Positions 17,515 to 25,483 of a stretch of 58,443 nucleotides of DNA are shown piece by piece; position 1 is the stretch's first letter, and each line of letters starts with the position of its first letter. The notes under the pieces were generated by a model. It searched no databases. It saw nothing but the letters and a program-made list of their open reading frames with translations, and was not told where the DNA came from. The translations under genes were made by a program, and so were the position numbers. The stretch is from Peloplasma aerotolerans (lineage in GTDB: Bacteria > Bacillota_I > Bacilli_A > Acholeplasmatales > Acholeplasmataceae), in contig NZ_JASCXW010000008.1 in NCBI RefSeq assembly GCF_030012175.1, positions 1 to 58,443 of the forward strand. Reading direction: 5' to 3'.

Positions 17515-18948
17515 ATGGAAAAGTTGCAAATGAAAAAAAGAGAAAAATTAATATTTGCTTGGGGAGACGTTTTTGGCGGTGGTGCACAAGCGATGATTGC
17601 AGTGCTTTACCTCATATTTTTAACTGACGTTATTGGATTAAATCCGGCAATTGCAGCAACCGCTATTTTAATTTCTAAAATATGGGATGCTGTAAGTGAT
17701 CCTTTGATGGGAATAGCTAGTGATAATACTAGAACTAAAATGGGTAGAAGAAGACCGTATATTTTAGGTGGTGGATTTTTAGTTGTTATCGCTTTTGCTT
17801 TAATGTGGTTACCGATTGGTGGATGGCAATCAGAAACGGCTAAAGTTATTTTTGCAGTTTCGACATTCTTGTTTTATAGTACAATATCAACTGTTATTGC
17901 CGTTCCTTATAGTTCCTTATCAGCTGAAATTACGACCAATGTAAAAGAAAGAAACAACGTTAATGTCATTAGACTTGTTGTTTCTACAGTAGCATCTGCA
18001 GTTTGTACACTAGTACCAACAATGATTCTAGAGTCTTTTAAAGCAGGTAATATAGGTATTGAAACTTTTTACATAGTCGTTGCTTTAGGATTTGGCTTAT
18101 TCTTTGCTCTACCTTTGATATTGATTGGTTTTTTCACAAAAGAACGCGTCCCTATGCCAGAAACTAAATCAATATTTGAAGTGAAATCATTCGTTAAGCC
18201 ACTAAAGGTTAAAGCTTTTAGAGGATTAGTTTATATGTATTTATGTCAAAGTATTTCAATGGATATATTATCTGCGGGTATCATTTATTATTCACTATAT
18301 GTTGTTAGTGGAAGTGCAACAGTATTTTTAGGGATATTTATTGGTGTACAACTTTTAATGTTCCCGGTGATTAATAAACTAGTTAATATTGTAGATAAAA
18401 AGAAAATATATTATTTTGGATTACCTATTGCGATTATTGGATTTATTTTTGTAGGACTTTATCCATCTGATTGGCCAATCATTGGTGCGTATGCTCTAAC
18501 AGGTGTTACAGCTTTTGGATTTGCTGGAGCACAGTTTATGAGTTGGATCATATTCCCAGATGCCGTAGATGCTGGAGAATTAAAGTTAAGAGAAAGACCT
18601 ACTGGAAGTTTTAGTGGTATTATGACATTTATTCGAAAAGCAAGTTCAGCAATCGCTATCCAGATTTTTGGGATTATGCTTTTTGTCTCTGGATATGTGA
18701 AGCCAACAAATGGAGAAGTATTACCTATACAACCTCCAAATGCACTGCTAGGCATTAGACTAGCAATGTCATTAAGTTTTGTTATATTAATGAGTGTCGG
18801 TTATATAGTGGCTAGAAGATTTGTGTTAACCAATGAAAGAAGTTTACTGGTAAGAAAATATTTGCATATATATCAAACTGAGAGTCTTGATCATTTATCT
18901 GAACAAGATCAAGTAGAATTAGATAAGCTACAATCAGAAATTTTTTAA
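17515..18948 (+). CDS. GPH-family glycoside/uronide:cation symporter
   Basis: The 477-residue protein has about twelve membrane segments. Family marks include FAWGDVFGGGAQ at the start, SKIWDAVSDPLMGIASDNT near residues 53-71, and GRRRPYILGG next to it, the conserved loop of the MelB/UidB/YihO (GPH, MFS-related) carriers. These import glycosides, pentosides and hexuronides with a cation. Between the anchored and the cytoplasmic paralogues it probably brings in oligosaccharide fragments. GGGAGA precedes the ATG, with 19 bases from the previous gene. The exact sugar is not readable. Confidence 0.85.
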   Translation: MEKLQMKKREKLIFAWGDVFGGGAQAMIAVLYLIFLTDVIGLNPAIAATAILISKIWDAVSDPLMGIASDNTRTKMGRRRPYILGGGFLVVIAFALMWLPIGGWQSETAKVIFAVSTFLFYSTISTVIAVPYSSLSAEITTNVKERNNVNVIRLVVSTVASAVCTLVPTMILESFKAGNIGIETFYIVVALGFGLFFALPLILIGFFTKERVPMPETKSIFEVKSFVKPLKVKAFRGLVYMYLCQSISMDILSAGIIYYSLYVVSGSATVFLGIFIGVQLLMFPVINKLVNIVDKKKIYYFGLPIAIIGFIFVGLYPSDWPIIGAYALTGVTAFGFAGAQFMSWIIFPDAVDAGELKLRERPTGSFSGIMTFIRKASSAIAIQIFGIMLFVSGYVKPTNGEVLPIQPPNALLGIRLAMSLSFVILMSVGYIVARRFVLTNERSLLVRKYLHIYQTESLDHLSEQDQVELDKLQSEIF

Positions 18949-18955
18949 GGAGAAA

Positions 18956-20812
18956 ATGATGGCAGTCAAAGAAGATGTAGGTATGGACATCAAGATGAAT
19001 ATCAAGTGTTTTAAAGACATTGTACTTTTGGATCAAGGTCAGTCTATTGATGAATCACAGATTCTAGATCTAGTAGACTTTGTAAACAATCGATATGATT
19101 GTGCAGACTTTAGACTCATTTGCTTGATTCGTGCATACTTAGGTTATAAAGATTTATTATCAAATGAAACAATACATCAAATTGAACAGTCTATATTTAA
19201 CTTCAAGTATTGGATGGATGAACCTGGTGAAGATGGAATGTGTTTTTGGTCTGAAAATCACCAACTACTTTTTCATGCATGTGAATATTTAGCAGGCATT
19301 ACTTTTCCGAATCAGGTTTTTTTAAATGATGGAGAAACTGGAAAAGAACATGCTGATAAAGCAAGACCTAAAATTATGAGATGGCTAAAATATAAATTTC
19401 AATTTGGATTTATAGAGTGGCACTCCAACACGTATTATGAAGAAGACATTGCACCATTATCAGTGCTTGTTGATTTTGCAAAAGATGAAGAAATTATTGA
19501 GAAATCAAAAATCATTTTAGATCTTTTACTTCTTGACATGGCAATGCATAGTTATGAAGGGTACTTTGTTGCAACCAGTGGTCGCTGTTATGAAAATCAA
19601 AAAATGAACAGAGAGCTTGCTGATGTCAACGATATCCTAGCATATGCTTTTGGTCTTCAAAAAAGAGATTATGATTACCAAAGAATTTCAGCAATGTTTT
19701 TGCTATGTAAAAATTATAAAGTTCCCAAGATCATTAAGGAGATAGCCAAAACTAAGGGCACTCAGATTATAAAAGACTCGATGGGACTCAACTTAAAAGA
19801 AGTAAAAAAAGAAATACCAAATGATGAGATTGATGATCGAGGTATGTTCTTGTGGCAAATGGAAGCTTTCACAAATAAAGAGTCAATCAATATGACGATG
19901 GATATTTTTAATGCTTGGAAGTTACACGATAATAATTTCTTAAAAGATTTACAAAGCGTCAACATCCCAATATTAAGAAAACTAGGTTTATTACCATTAG
20001 TTGTTAAACTCCTAAACCCAGCAACTCAAGGTGTTGCCATTGAAAGAGCGAATACATATACATATAAAACAGATTATTACATGCTTTCAACCGCTCAAAA
20101 GTATCATCCAAAATCTTTTGGAGATCAACAACATATTTGGCAAGCAACGTTGCCAAATAATATTAGCGTTTTTTCTACACATCCAGGTAGTCCAATGTTT
20201 GATGATGCAGCAAGAAATTTCTCTCCATCTTTTTGGGTCGGAAATGGTATCAATCCACATGCTGTCCAAGATAAGAATTTCTTATTTTTAATGTATGACC
20301 TAACAGCAAGAAAAGGCTATTTAGAGCGATTTAGACAAACTCATATTCATTTCCATTTTCCGACCGATAAATTTGATAAAGTTATTGAAAAAGAAAAAAA
20401 AGTGTATGCAAAATCAGACAAATCGTACATTGGAATTGTATCCTCAAGTGGACACAAAATAATGAATAAAAATGAACTAGTTGTCGAAGGTAAAAAGAGT
20501 CAATTTGTGGTTGTTTTAGGTGATGAATATTCAGATGAATCATTCGATAAGTTCATTGAAAAAATAGAAAATTATGATTTTAAATTCACGAGTAAAAAAA
20601 TAGTATTAAAAGCGGATCAACATTATCAACTGAGATTTAAAAAAGCATTTAAAATTAACGGAGTTGTTCAAAACACAGAGTATCAAAGATTTGAAACACC
20701 ATATGTTGAGGCGAAAAGAAAACCGGAAGAGTTAACGATTAATTATCATAATAAAACACTCTATATTGATTTTGATCGGATGATAAGAAAGGAGATTTCT
20801 CATGTTGGATAA
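18956..20812 (+). CDS. Cytoplasmic paralogue of the anchored carbohydrate-operon protein
   Basis: This 618-residue protein has no signal or membrane segment. It is collinear with the protein at 14567-16741: NNRYDCADFR, FNFKYWMDEPGEDGM, WSENHQ (near residue 99), EWHSNTYYEEDI (near 155), GVAIERANTYTYKT (near 359) and FWVGNGINPHAVQDKN. Since both copies share the same motifs, they probably share a reaction, one outside and one inside the cell. A role as lyase or hydrolase making the substrate of the GH105 enzyme fits, but it is inference. AAGGAG precedes two adjacent ATGs (18956, 18959). Its end overlaps the next gene by 11 bases. Confidence 0.55.
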   Translation: MMAVKEDVGMDIKMNIKCFKDIVLLDQGQSIDESQILDLVDFVNNRYDCADFRLICLIRAYLGYKDLLSNETIHQIEQSIFNFKYWMDEPGEDGMCFWSENHQLLFHACEYLAGITFPNQVFLNDGETGKEHADKARPKIMRWLKYKFQFGFIEWHSNTYYEEDIAPLSVLVDFAKDEEIIEKSKIILDLLLLDMAMHSYEGYFVATSGRCYENQKMNRELADVNDILAYAFGLQKRDYDYQRISAMFLLCKNYKVPKIIKEIAKTKGTQIIKDSMGLNLKEVKKEIPNDEIDDRGMFLWQMEAFTNKESINMTMDIFNAWKLHDNNFLKDLQSVNIPILRKLGLLPLVVKLLNPATQGVAIERANTYTYKTDYYMLSTAQKYHPKSFGDQQHIWQATLPNNISVFSTHPGSPMFDDAARNFSPSFWVGNGINPHAVQDKNFLFLMYDLTARKGYLERFRQTHIHFHFPTDKFDKVIEKEKKVYAKSDKSYIGIVSSSGHKIMNKNELVVEGKKSQFVVVLGDEYSDESFDKFIEKIENYDFKFTSKKIVLKADQHYQLRFKKAFKINGVVQNTEYQRFETPYVEAKRKPEELTINYHNKTLYIDFDRMIRKEISHVG

Positions 20813-21857
20813 AATATATTTTGATAAGGTTGTAGAACTAGCAGACCATATAAAAAGCACGTGGAACCCTAAAATGAAATGGATGTGGGGTGAAGCGCTT
20901 TTCGGATATTCTTTAAGTTTGCTAGACACTCATTTGAAAGAAGATCGATACACTGAATTCTTAACGAAGTATTGTGACTACTATGTCCAAATTCCTCCAC
21001 GTGTTGATCAAAGTGATACATCAGCTCCTGCATTAATCACATATGCAATGTATAAGAAAACAAAGAATGAAGATTATAAGAAATTGACTGATCGTGTTTT
21101 ATACTATATAAAAAATGAACCACGTTTAATTGAAGATTCAGTTAATCATTTAGGCAACAGTTTAGAAGGAAAGTTTTATCCTAAATCGATTTGGGTCGAT
21201 AGTTTAATGATGTTTTCTGTGTTTCCTTCTTTATATGCAAAAGAAAATAACGACCAAGCAATGATGGACATTGCTAGTCGTCAACCTAGAGTGATGGCAA
21301 AGTATATGCAAGACCCTGTTGATAAACTTTGGTATCATAGTTATTGGACCAAACAAAAAACCCATTACCCAAGAAGAAAACTTTATTGGGGTAGAGGTAA
21401 TGGATGGGTAATTGCATCGTTACCGATGATTTTAGAAAACATAGGAAATCACGAAGAAAGAGAAAACATTATTCAAATCTTTAAAGAAACTGCTTATGCA
21501 CTTCTACCTTATCAAAGAGCGGATGGAGCATTTGAAACTGTCTTTAATAAAGTTGGTAAAACTTATAGAGAATTATCGTTTACAGCATTGGTTGCTGCTG
21601 GATTTATGCATGGATATAATTTAGGGTTACTAAGTGAAGTTTATTTAGAAGCAGGTCTAAAAGCTTATCAATGTGTAGTTGATGCATTGATATATGAGAA
21701 AGATGATATCTATATGCCTGAGGTAAGTGGACCAACGATACCATTACCATTATTCCCATATATTGGATATAAGATTATACCAAGAGGAAAGAACTGGTCA
21801 TTTGGTTTAGCAGCATTAATATTTGCAGCCATTCAGTTTGACAAAATTAAAAAATAA
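20802..21857 (+). CDS. GH105/GH88 unsaturated uronyl hydrolase
   Basis: The 351-residue protein has the helical (alpha/alpha)6 pattern of YteR-type glycosidases. WVDSLMM near residues 130-136 contains the expected catalytic aspartate, and WGRGNGWV near 196-203 is the strongly conserved substrate-binding block. The end PRGKNWSFGLAALIFAA is also typical. These cytoplasmic enzymes hydrate the 4,5-double bond left by polysaccharide lyases and release an unsaturated uronate, so a lyase should act upstream of it. It is the last gene of the operon: AAGGAG precedes the ATG, which overlaps the previous gene, and a terminator follows. Confidence 0.85.
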   Translation: MLDKIYFDKVVELADHIKSTWNPKMKWMWGEALFGYSLSLLDTHLKEDRYTEFLTKYCDYYVQIPPRVDQSDTSAPALITYAMYKKTKNEDYKKLTDRVLYYIKNEPRLIEDSVNHLGNSLEGKFYPKSIWVDSLMMFSVFPSLYAKENNDQAMMDIASRQPRVMAKYMQDPVDKLWYHSYWTKQKTHYPRRKLYWGRGNGWVIASLPMILENIGNHEERENIIQIFKETAYALLPYQRADGAFETVFNKVGKTYRELSFTALVAAGFMHGYNLGLLSEVYLEAGLKAYQCVVDALIYEKDDIYMPEVSGPTIPLPLFPYIGYKIIPRGKNWSFGLAALIFAAIQFDKIKK

Positions 21858-21880
21858 AAGCAGATTTCTCTGCTTTTTTT
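21857..21880 (+). terminator. Intrinsic terminator ending the carbohydrate operon
   Basis: AAAGCAGA-TTTC-TCTGCTTT forms an 8-bp stem followed by further T residues. It starts at the stop codon of the GH105 gene and lies just before the convergent HAAS gene. Confidence 0.88.
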
Positions 21881-21882
21881 GT

Positions 21883-22983
21883 TTAAGCATTTTCAATAAT
21901 GCCTGCCATTGGAATAATTAAGAATGCTAACCATGATATATGGAACAAATTAAAGAAGTATCCTAGTGAGAAAAACAGAATAACTGCAATAAATGGTGTA
22001 ATTGCGACAAAATGGAACTTCTTTTCAAACAAAACAATAGCAGCAACCGGTACTAATAAGAAGACTTGCCATGCGTACGCCCAACCATTTAATAAAATAC
22101 CTAGTAATAAGAAAGTCACAATACTAAGGATGATAATGGAAATAAATTTTAGCGATTTAGCACGATTTGCCTTGCTTAGTTTACTATCATAGAAGAAATG
22201 AATGTCACTAAAGATAATACCCATAATAACTGGTAGAGCAAACCCTAATGCACCCATTGACCACATATCATGAACATATCCCATGTATAAATAAAATCCT
22301 ATAGCTAATAAGAATGACAACTCATAAGCTAATACAATCCACTTGTTTGGTTTATATAAAATACCAATCATTGGAACGATCAAGAAGACCAACCAACCAG
22401 GATTCCATAAGTCATAATATGTACCTAGAATCATAAATACAATAAGTGCAATAAATGGTGAGATAGCAACAAATGTATCTTTTTTCTTTGTTGTTAAAAC
22501 GATTGAAGCTATAGGGATTAATAAAAATACTAACCAACCAGGGTGCCATAAATTATATTCAAATCCGATAAACAAAAATGTTAGCACACTTATAAAAGGT
22601 GAAAGTCCGATTAAGCCTTCTTTAATACTTGAATGAAATGCAATGGCAACCACAGGTGTTAGCAAGAATACAAGCCAACCCGGATGCCATAATTCAAAGG
22701 CGAAACCTAAAACCATATAAACAATTAAACTAATAAATGGAGATAAGGCAATTAACTTATTTCTAATATTTTTATGCTTTTTAATTCTTAGTGTATCTAT
22801 TAAATCATAACTAACCTCTTTAGGATCCCCTAACATAGACCAAACTTCTTCATCAGATTTACCAGTACTTAATGCATCATCGTATAATTGGCCATAATCC
22901 ATAAGAATCTCATGAATATCATCTTTACTTGCTTGAAATTTCATTAATTCAGCTTTTAACTTTTCTAAATATTTACTTTTCAT
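21883..22983 (-). CDS. HAAS-domain membrane protein with six internal repeats
   Basis: Residues 1-75 resemble the HAAS/DUF1700 cytoplasmic module (YLEKLKAEL, DYGQLYDDAL, MLGDPKEVSYDLID), which is usually encoded beside a PadR regulator, as here. The rest is membrane-embedded: six units of about 45-50 residues, each a helix followed by a block such as LWHPGWLVFLLIPIASI, giving about twelve membrane segments. The first three units are most alike; units four to six lose the Trp-His-Pro core. It overlaps the padR stop by 11 bases and has AGGAGG upstream. The function is unknown; a membrane-stress or envelope-sensing role is likely by context. Confidence 0.7.
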   Translation of the reverse strand: MKSKYLEKLKAELMKFQASKDDIHEILMDYGQLYDDALSTGKSDEEVWSMLGDPKEVSYDLIDTLRIKKHKNIRNKLIALSPFISLIVYMVLGFAFELWHPGWLVFLLTPVVAIAFHSSIKEGLIGLSPFISVLTFLFIGFEYNLWHPGWLVFLLIPIASIVLTTKKKDTFVAISPFIALIVFMILGTYYDLWNPGWLVFLIVPMIGILYKPNKWIVLAYELSFLLAIGFYLYMGYVHDMWSMGALGFALPVIMGIIFSDIHFFYDSKLSKANRAKSLKFISIIILSIVTFLLLGILLNGWAYAWQVFLLVPVAAIVLFEKKFHFVAITPFIAVILFFSLGYFFNLFHISWLAFLIIPMAGIIENA

Positions 22984-23299
22984 TTTCCATACCTCCTAGT
23001 AATTTGAAGACACCTTTTAAGAATGTTCTCCATTCTGTTTCGTAGTCGTTTAATTTTTTAATACCTTCATTGGTGATTTTATAATATTTTCTTGGTGCAC
23101 CAATATTGGTTTGTTCCATATAGGTGCTAAATAATCCTTGCCCTGTTAATCTTCTTAAAATAGGATAAACAGTATTTTCATTAACTTCAATTTCATTTGA
23201 AAGTTTTTCTATAACTTCAAAACCATACATATCTCTTTGGTTTATGATGCTTAGAATACACATTTCAAGAATACCTTTTTTAAATTGAGTATTCATCAT
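22973..23299 (-). CDS. PadR-family transcriptional regulator
   Basis: This is a small winged-helix repressor of the PadR group: KGILEMCILSIINQRDMYGFEV at the start (helix one and two), then NTVYPILRRLTGQGLF for DNA recognition and PRKYYKITNEG for the wing. At about 109 residues it is the usual size. The ATG-ATG pair at 23299/23296 follows AAGGAGG; codons further upstream lie before the predicted transcription start. It is cotranscribed with the HAAS protein, and two dyad sites overlap its own promoter, suggesting autoregulation. Confidence 0.9.
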   Translation of the reverse strand: MMNTQFKKGILEMCILSIINQRDMYGFEVIEKLSNEIEVNENTVYPILRRLTGQGLFSTYMEQTNIGAPRKYYKITNEGIKKLNDYETEWRTFLKGVFKLLGGMENEK

Positions 23300-23311
23300 G
23301 AACCTCCTTAC

Positions 23312-23358
23312 TGTGTTTTGCACACTACTATAATATCACCTTACTGTGCAAAACACAA
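23312..23358 (-). promoter_or_regulatory. padR promoter flanked by two mirror-image 13-bp operator sites
   Basis: On the minus strand, TTGTGT (23358-23353), a 17-base spacer and TATTAT (23335-23330) form the promoter. TGTGTTTTGCACA at 23312-23324 and its exact reverse complement at 23345-23357 flank it, one covering the -35 and the other the transcription start. Each is itself a TGTG-N5-CACA dyad, as expected for a PadR dimer. Confidence 0.75.
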
Positions 23359-23472
23359 TACCCAAAATAAAAAAAGTGAATTTTGTTGTTTTGATATTTG
23401 ATTCTTGTCTTTTTAAAATTATTATGATACCATAACTACAAACAAAGAATAAAGGTTTAACAGGTGATTTCT

Positions 23473-23517
23473 ATGTTTAATATCCAAAAAGCTGTTTATT
23501 ATTACGCATATTGTTAA
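23473..23517 (+). CDS. Tyr-rich leader peptide of the aro operon
   Basis: This 14-codon reading frame encodes MFNIQKAVYYYAYC, with Tyr at positions 9, 10, 11 and 13 and Phe at 2. AGGTGAT lies five bases upstream of the ATG, so it should be translated well. Its stop codon is directly followed by the first hairpin of the attenuator, the position expected when ribosome movement on the leader sets RNA folding. Tyrosine is the end product of the operon, which encodes DAHP synthase and prephenate dehydrogenase. Chance is unlikely, since four of fourteen codons are Tyr and a terminator follows, but translation has not been shown. Confidence 0.72.
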   Translation: MFNIQKAVYYYAYC

Positions 23518-23582
23518 AAAAAGGATTGCAAGGCATTCCTTTTTAAGCGATTAAAGGAACAGCCAACACATGACAAACGTTC

Positions 23583-23610
23583 ATCCTTGGGGTTCCTCAG
23601 GGATTTTTTT
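23583..23610 (+). terminator. Intrinsic terminator in the aro leader
   Basis: A 9-bp stem (23583-23591 with 23596-23604, two G-T pairs, loop GTTC) is followed by seven T. It lies between the leader peptide and aroF, not at an operon end, so it is likely conditional. Confidence 0.8.
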
Positions 23611-23636
23611 ATACCCAAATCAAAGGAGAAGAAATT

Positions 23637-24656
23637 ATGATTATTCAAATGAAGAAAAACTCTACACAAAAAGAGTACCAAAAGATTGTTGATTACTTAA
23701 AAGCAAAGAATCTTGAAATTATAGATGCAAGTAGCGATGAGGTTCGTGTTTTTGGTGTTATCGGAGATACGACAACAATTGAACCAAATGACTTGTATGC
23801 ATTTGAAGGTGTTAGAGAAGTTACAAGAGTATCAACACCATTTAAGAAAGCCAGTCGGAGTTTTAAACGAAAAGATACTGTTGTTAAGATTAAAGAAGGT
23901 TTAGAGATTGGTGGCAATCATATTATTATGATGGCAGGACCTTGTTCAGTTGAATCGGAACAACAATTAAGAACTATTGCAAAAAGCGTTAAAAAATCTG
24001 GTGCTCATGTCTTAAGAGGTGGAGCATATAAACCAAGAACATCTCCATATGCTTTTCAAGGTTTAGAAATTGAAGGATTAAAGCTATTAAAACAAATTGG
24101 TGATGAGACAGGGTTAGCAATTGTTTCTGAAATTCCAAGTGCTGATTTATTACCAGAATTTGAAGCTTATGTTGATATAATCCAAGTTGGCGCAAGAAAC
24201 ATGCAAAACTTCCATCTTTTAAAAGCGTTAGGTAAAAGTACAAAACCAATTTTATTAAAAAGAGGGTTGGCATCTACGATTGAAGAATGGTTGATGTCAG
24301 CAGAATATATTATGGCTGGAGGAAATCCGAATGTGATTTTGTGCGAACGCGGCATTCGTACATTTGAAAAATATACAAGAAACACTTTAGACATTAGTGC
24401 AGTACTAGCTGTTAAAGAATTATCTCACTTACCAGTGATTATCGATCCATCACATGCAGCAGGTCGTTGGGATATGATTGAAAAATTATCTTTAGCTAGC
24501 GTAGCAGTTGGGGCACACGGTCTTATTGTTGAAGTTCATAATGATCCAGAACATGCTTTAAGCGATGGAGCACAATCGTTAAAACTAAATAAATTTAGTC
24601 AAATGATGGATGAACTCGATAAAATGGCAGTTGTCTTAGGACATAAATTAAAATGA
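23637..24656 (+). CDS. aroF: 3-deoxy-7-phosphoheptulonate (DAHP) synthase
   Basis: The enzyme condenses phosphoenolpyruvate and erythrose 4-phosphate, the first step toward chorismate. About 70 N-terminal residues form a ferredoxin-like regulatory domain, then the KDO8P-synthase-like barrel: MAGPCSVES near 100, LRGGAYKPRTSPYAFQG near 123, CERGIRTFE near 234 and IDPSHAAGR near 262. This is the type I-beta enzyme seen in Thermotoga and many Bacillota; the extra domain mediates feedback inhibition by Tyr or Phe in relatives. AAAGGAG precedes the ATG. It overlaps tyrA by four bases and is preceded by the Tyr leader. Confidence 0.95.
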   Translation: MIIQMKKNSTQKEYQKIVDYLKAKNLEIIDASSDEVRVFGVIGDTTTIEPNDLYAFEGVREVTRVSTPFKKASRSFKRKDTVVKIKEGLEIGGNHIIMMAGPCSVESEQQLRTIAKSVKKSGAHVLRGGAYKPRTSPYAFQGLEIEGLKLLKQIGDETGLAIVSEIPSADLLPEFEAYVDIIQVGARNMQNFHLLKALGKSTKPILLKRGLASTIEEWLMSAEYIMAGGNPNVILCERGIRTFEKYTRNTLDISAVLAVKELSHLPVIIDPSHAAGRWDMIEKLSLASVAVGAHGLIVEVHNDPEHALSDGAQSLKLNKFSQMMDELDKMAVVLGHKLK

Positions 24657-25483
24657 AAATCTTTATTGTAGGACTAGGATTGATTGGTGCATCCTATGCC
24701 GAAGGATTGCATAAAAATGGTCATGTCGTCTATGGCTATGATCAAAAAATAGAAAATATTAAACAAGCGATTGAAATTGGATTTATTGAAAAGGAAAATC
24801 ATATCGAACAAATAACCAAAGTTGATTTAATCATACTTGCTTTATATCCAAAAGATAATGTTATATTTATTAAAAATCACGTCAATCTTCTTAGACCAGG
24901 TCAAATGGTTACAGATGTTAGTGGAACTAAAGCATGGATGATGAACGAAATAGAACAAATCCTTCCAGAAAAAATATCTTATACTTCACATCATCCAATG
25001 GCTGGAAAAGAAACCAATGGTTTTGAATCAAGAGATTATCGAATGTTTCGTCAAGCAAACTTTTTAATCGTTACAGGAAAAAGAAGTGTTAAAAAAGATC
25101 AAGATATATTAAGACTTATCGCAAACAACCTAAAATTTGGTAAAATAACAGTAGTGGATGCGAAAACACACGATGAATTGATTGCTTTTACAAGTCAACT
25201 AACACATGTGTTGGCTATTTCACTTGTACAAAGTGATCATTTAGATGAAACCAAGCACGCAACAGGAGATTCATATCGTGATTTAACTAGAATTGCTAAA
25301 ATCAATGAAACGATGTGGACAGAACTATTTTTCGAAAACAAAGATGCACTATTATTAAAAATAAACGATTTTATGAAAGAATTAAAACATGTTAAGGAAT
25401 TATTATTAGTCGAGGATACAGAGAGTTTAACAACCTATTTAAAAGAAGCTAAAGAAAAGAGGAAATCTTTTGACATTCATTAA
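24653..25483 (+). CDS. tyrA: Prephenate dehydrogenase TyrA
   Basis: TyrA oxidatively decarboxylates prephenate to 4-hydroxyphenylpyruvate, the tyrosine precursor. The NAD-binding Rossmann motif GLGLIGASYAEGL opens the protein. SGTKAWM near 83, HPMAGKETNGFE near 114-125 and LTHVLAISL near 180 are characteristic catalytic-region blocks. The 276-residue length fits enzymes without a C-terminal ACT domain, so end-product control may fall on the leader and DAHP synthase instead. Its ATG overlaps the aroF stop (ATGA). Being second in the operon agrees with tyrosine-dominated control. Confidence 0.93.
   Translation: MKIFIVGLGLIGASYAEGLHKNGHVVYGYDQKIENIKQAIEIGFIEKENHIEQITKVDLIILALYPKDNVIFIKNHVNLLRPGQMVTDVSGTKAWMMNEIEQILPEKISYTSHHPMAGKETNGFESRDYRMFRQANFLIVTGKRSVKKDQDILRLIANNLKFGKITVVDAKTHDELIAFTSQLTHVLAISLVQSDHLDETKHATGDSYRDLTRIAKINETMWTELFFENKDALLLKINDFMKELKHVKELLLVEDTESLTTYLKEAKEKRKSFDIH

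Larger units (their letters stand above)
23423..23636 (+). promoter_or_regulatory. Candidate tyrosine attenuator in front of the aro operon
   Basis: A possible promoter (TTGATT near 23398, TATGAT at 23423-23428, long spacer) is followed by a 14-codon leader peptide with four Tyr codons. Three alternatives follow: hairpin 1 (23518-23544, AAAAAGGA with TCCTTTTT plus TGC/GCA), pairing 2 (TTCCTTT 23536-23542 with AAAGGAA 23553-23559) and pairing 3 (AGGAAC 23555-23560 with GTTCCT 23592-23597). Pairing 3 uses bases of the terminator hairpin. Pairing 2 excludes both of the others. A ribosome waiting early at Tyr codons leaves hairpin 1 free, which allows pairing 3 and read-through. A ribosome at the stop codon covers 23518-23525, favours pairing 2 and hence termination. 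No T-box sequence is present. Confidence 0.65.

Noticed and set aside
23518-23544. First leader hairpin read as a simple stand-alone terminator
   Set aside because: It has a five-T tail and could terminate, but the T residues are part of the stem and a better terminator with seven T follows; I treat it as part of the switch and cannot exclude some termination there.
23400-23636. T-box riboswitch upstream of aroF
   Set aside because: The conserved T-box sequence and specifier-loop layout are absent; the leader is too short and holds a translated-looking Tyr-rich frame instead.
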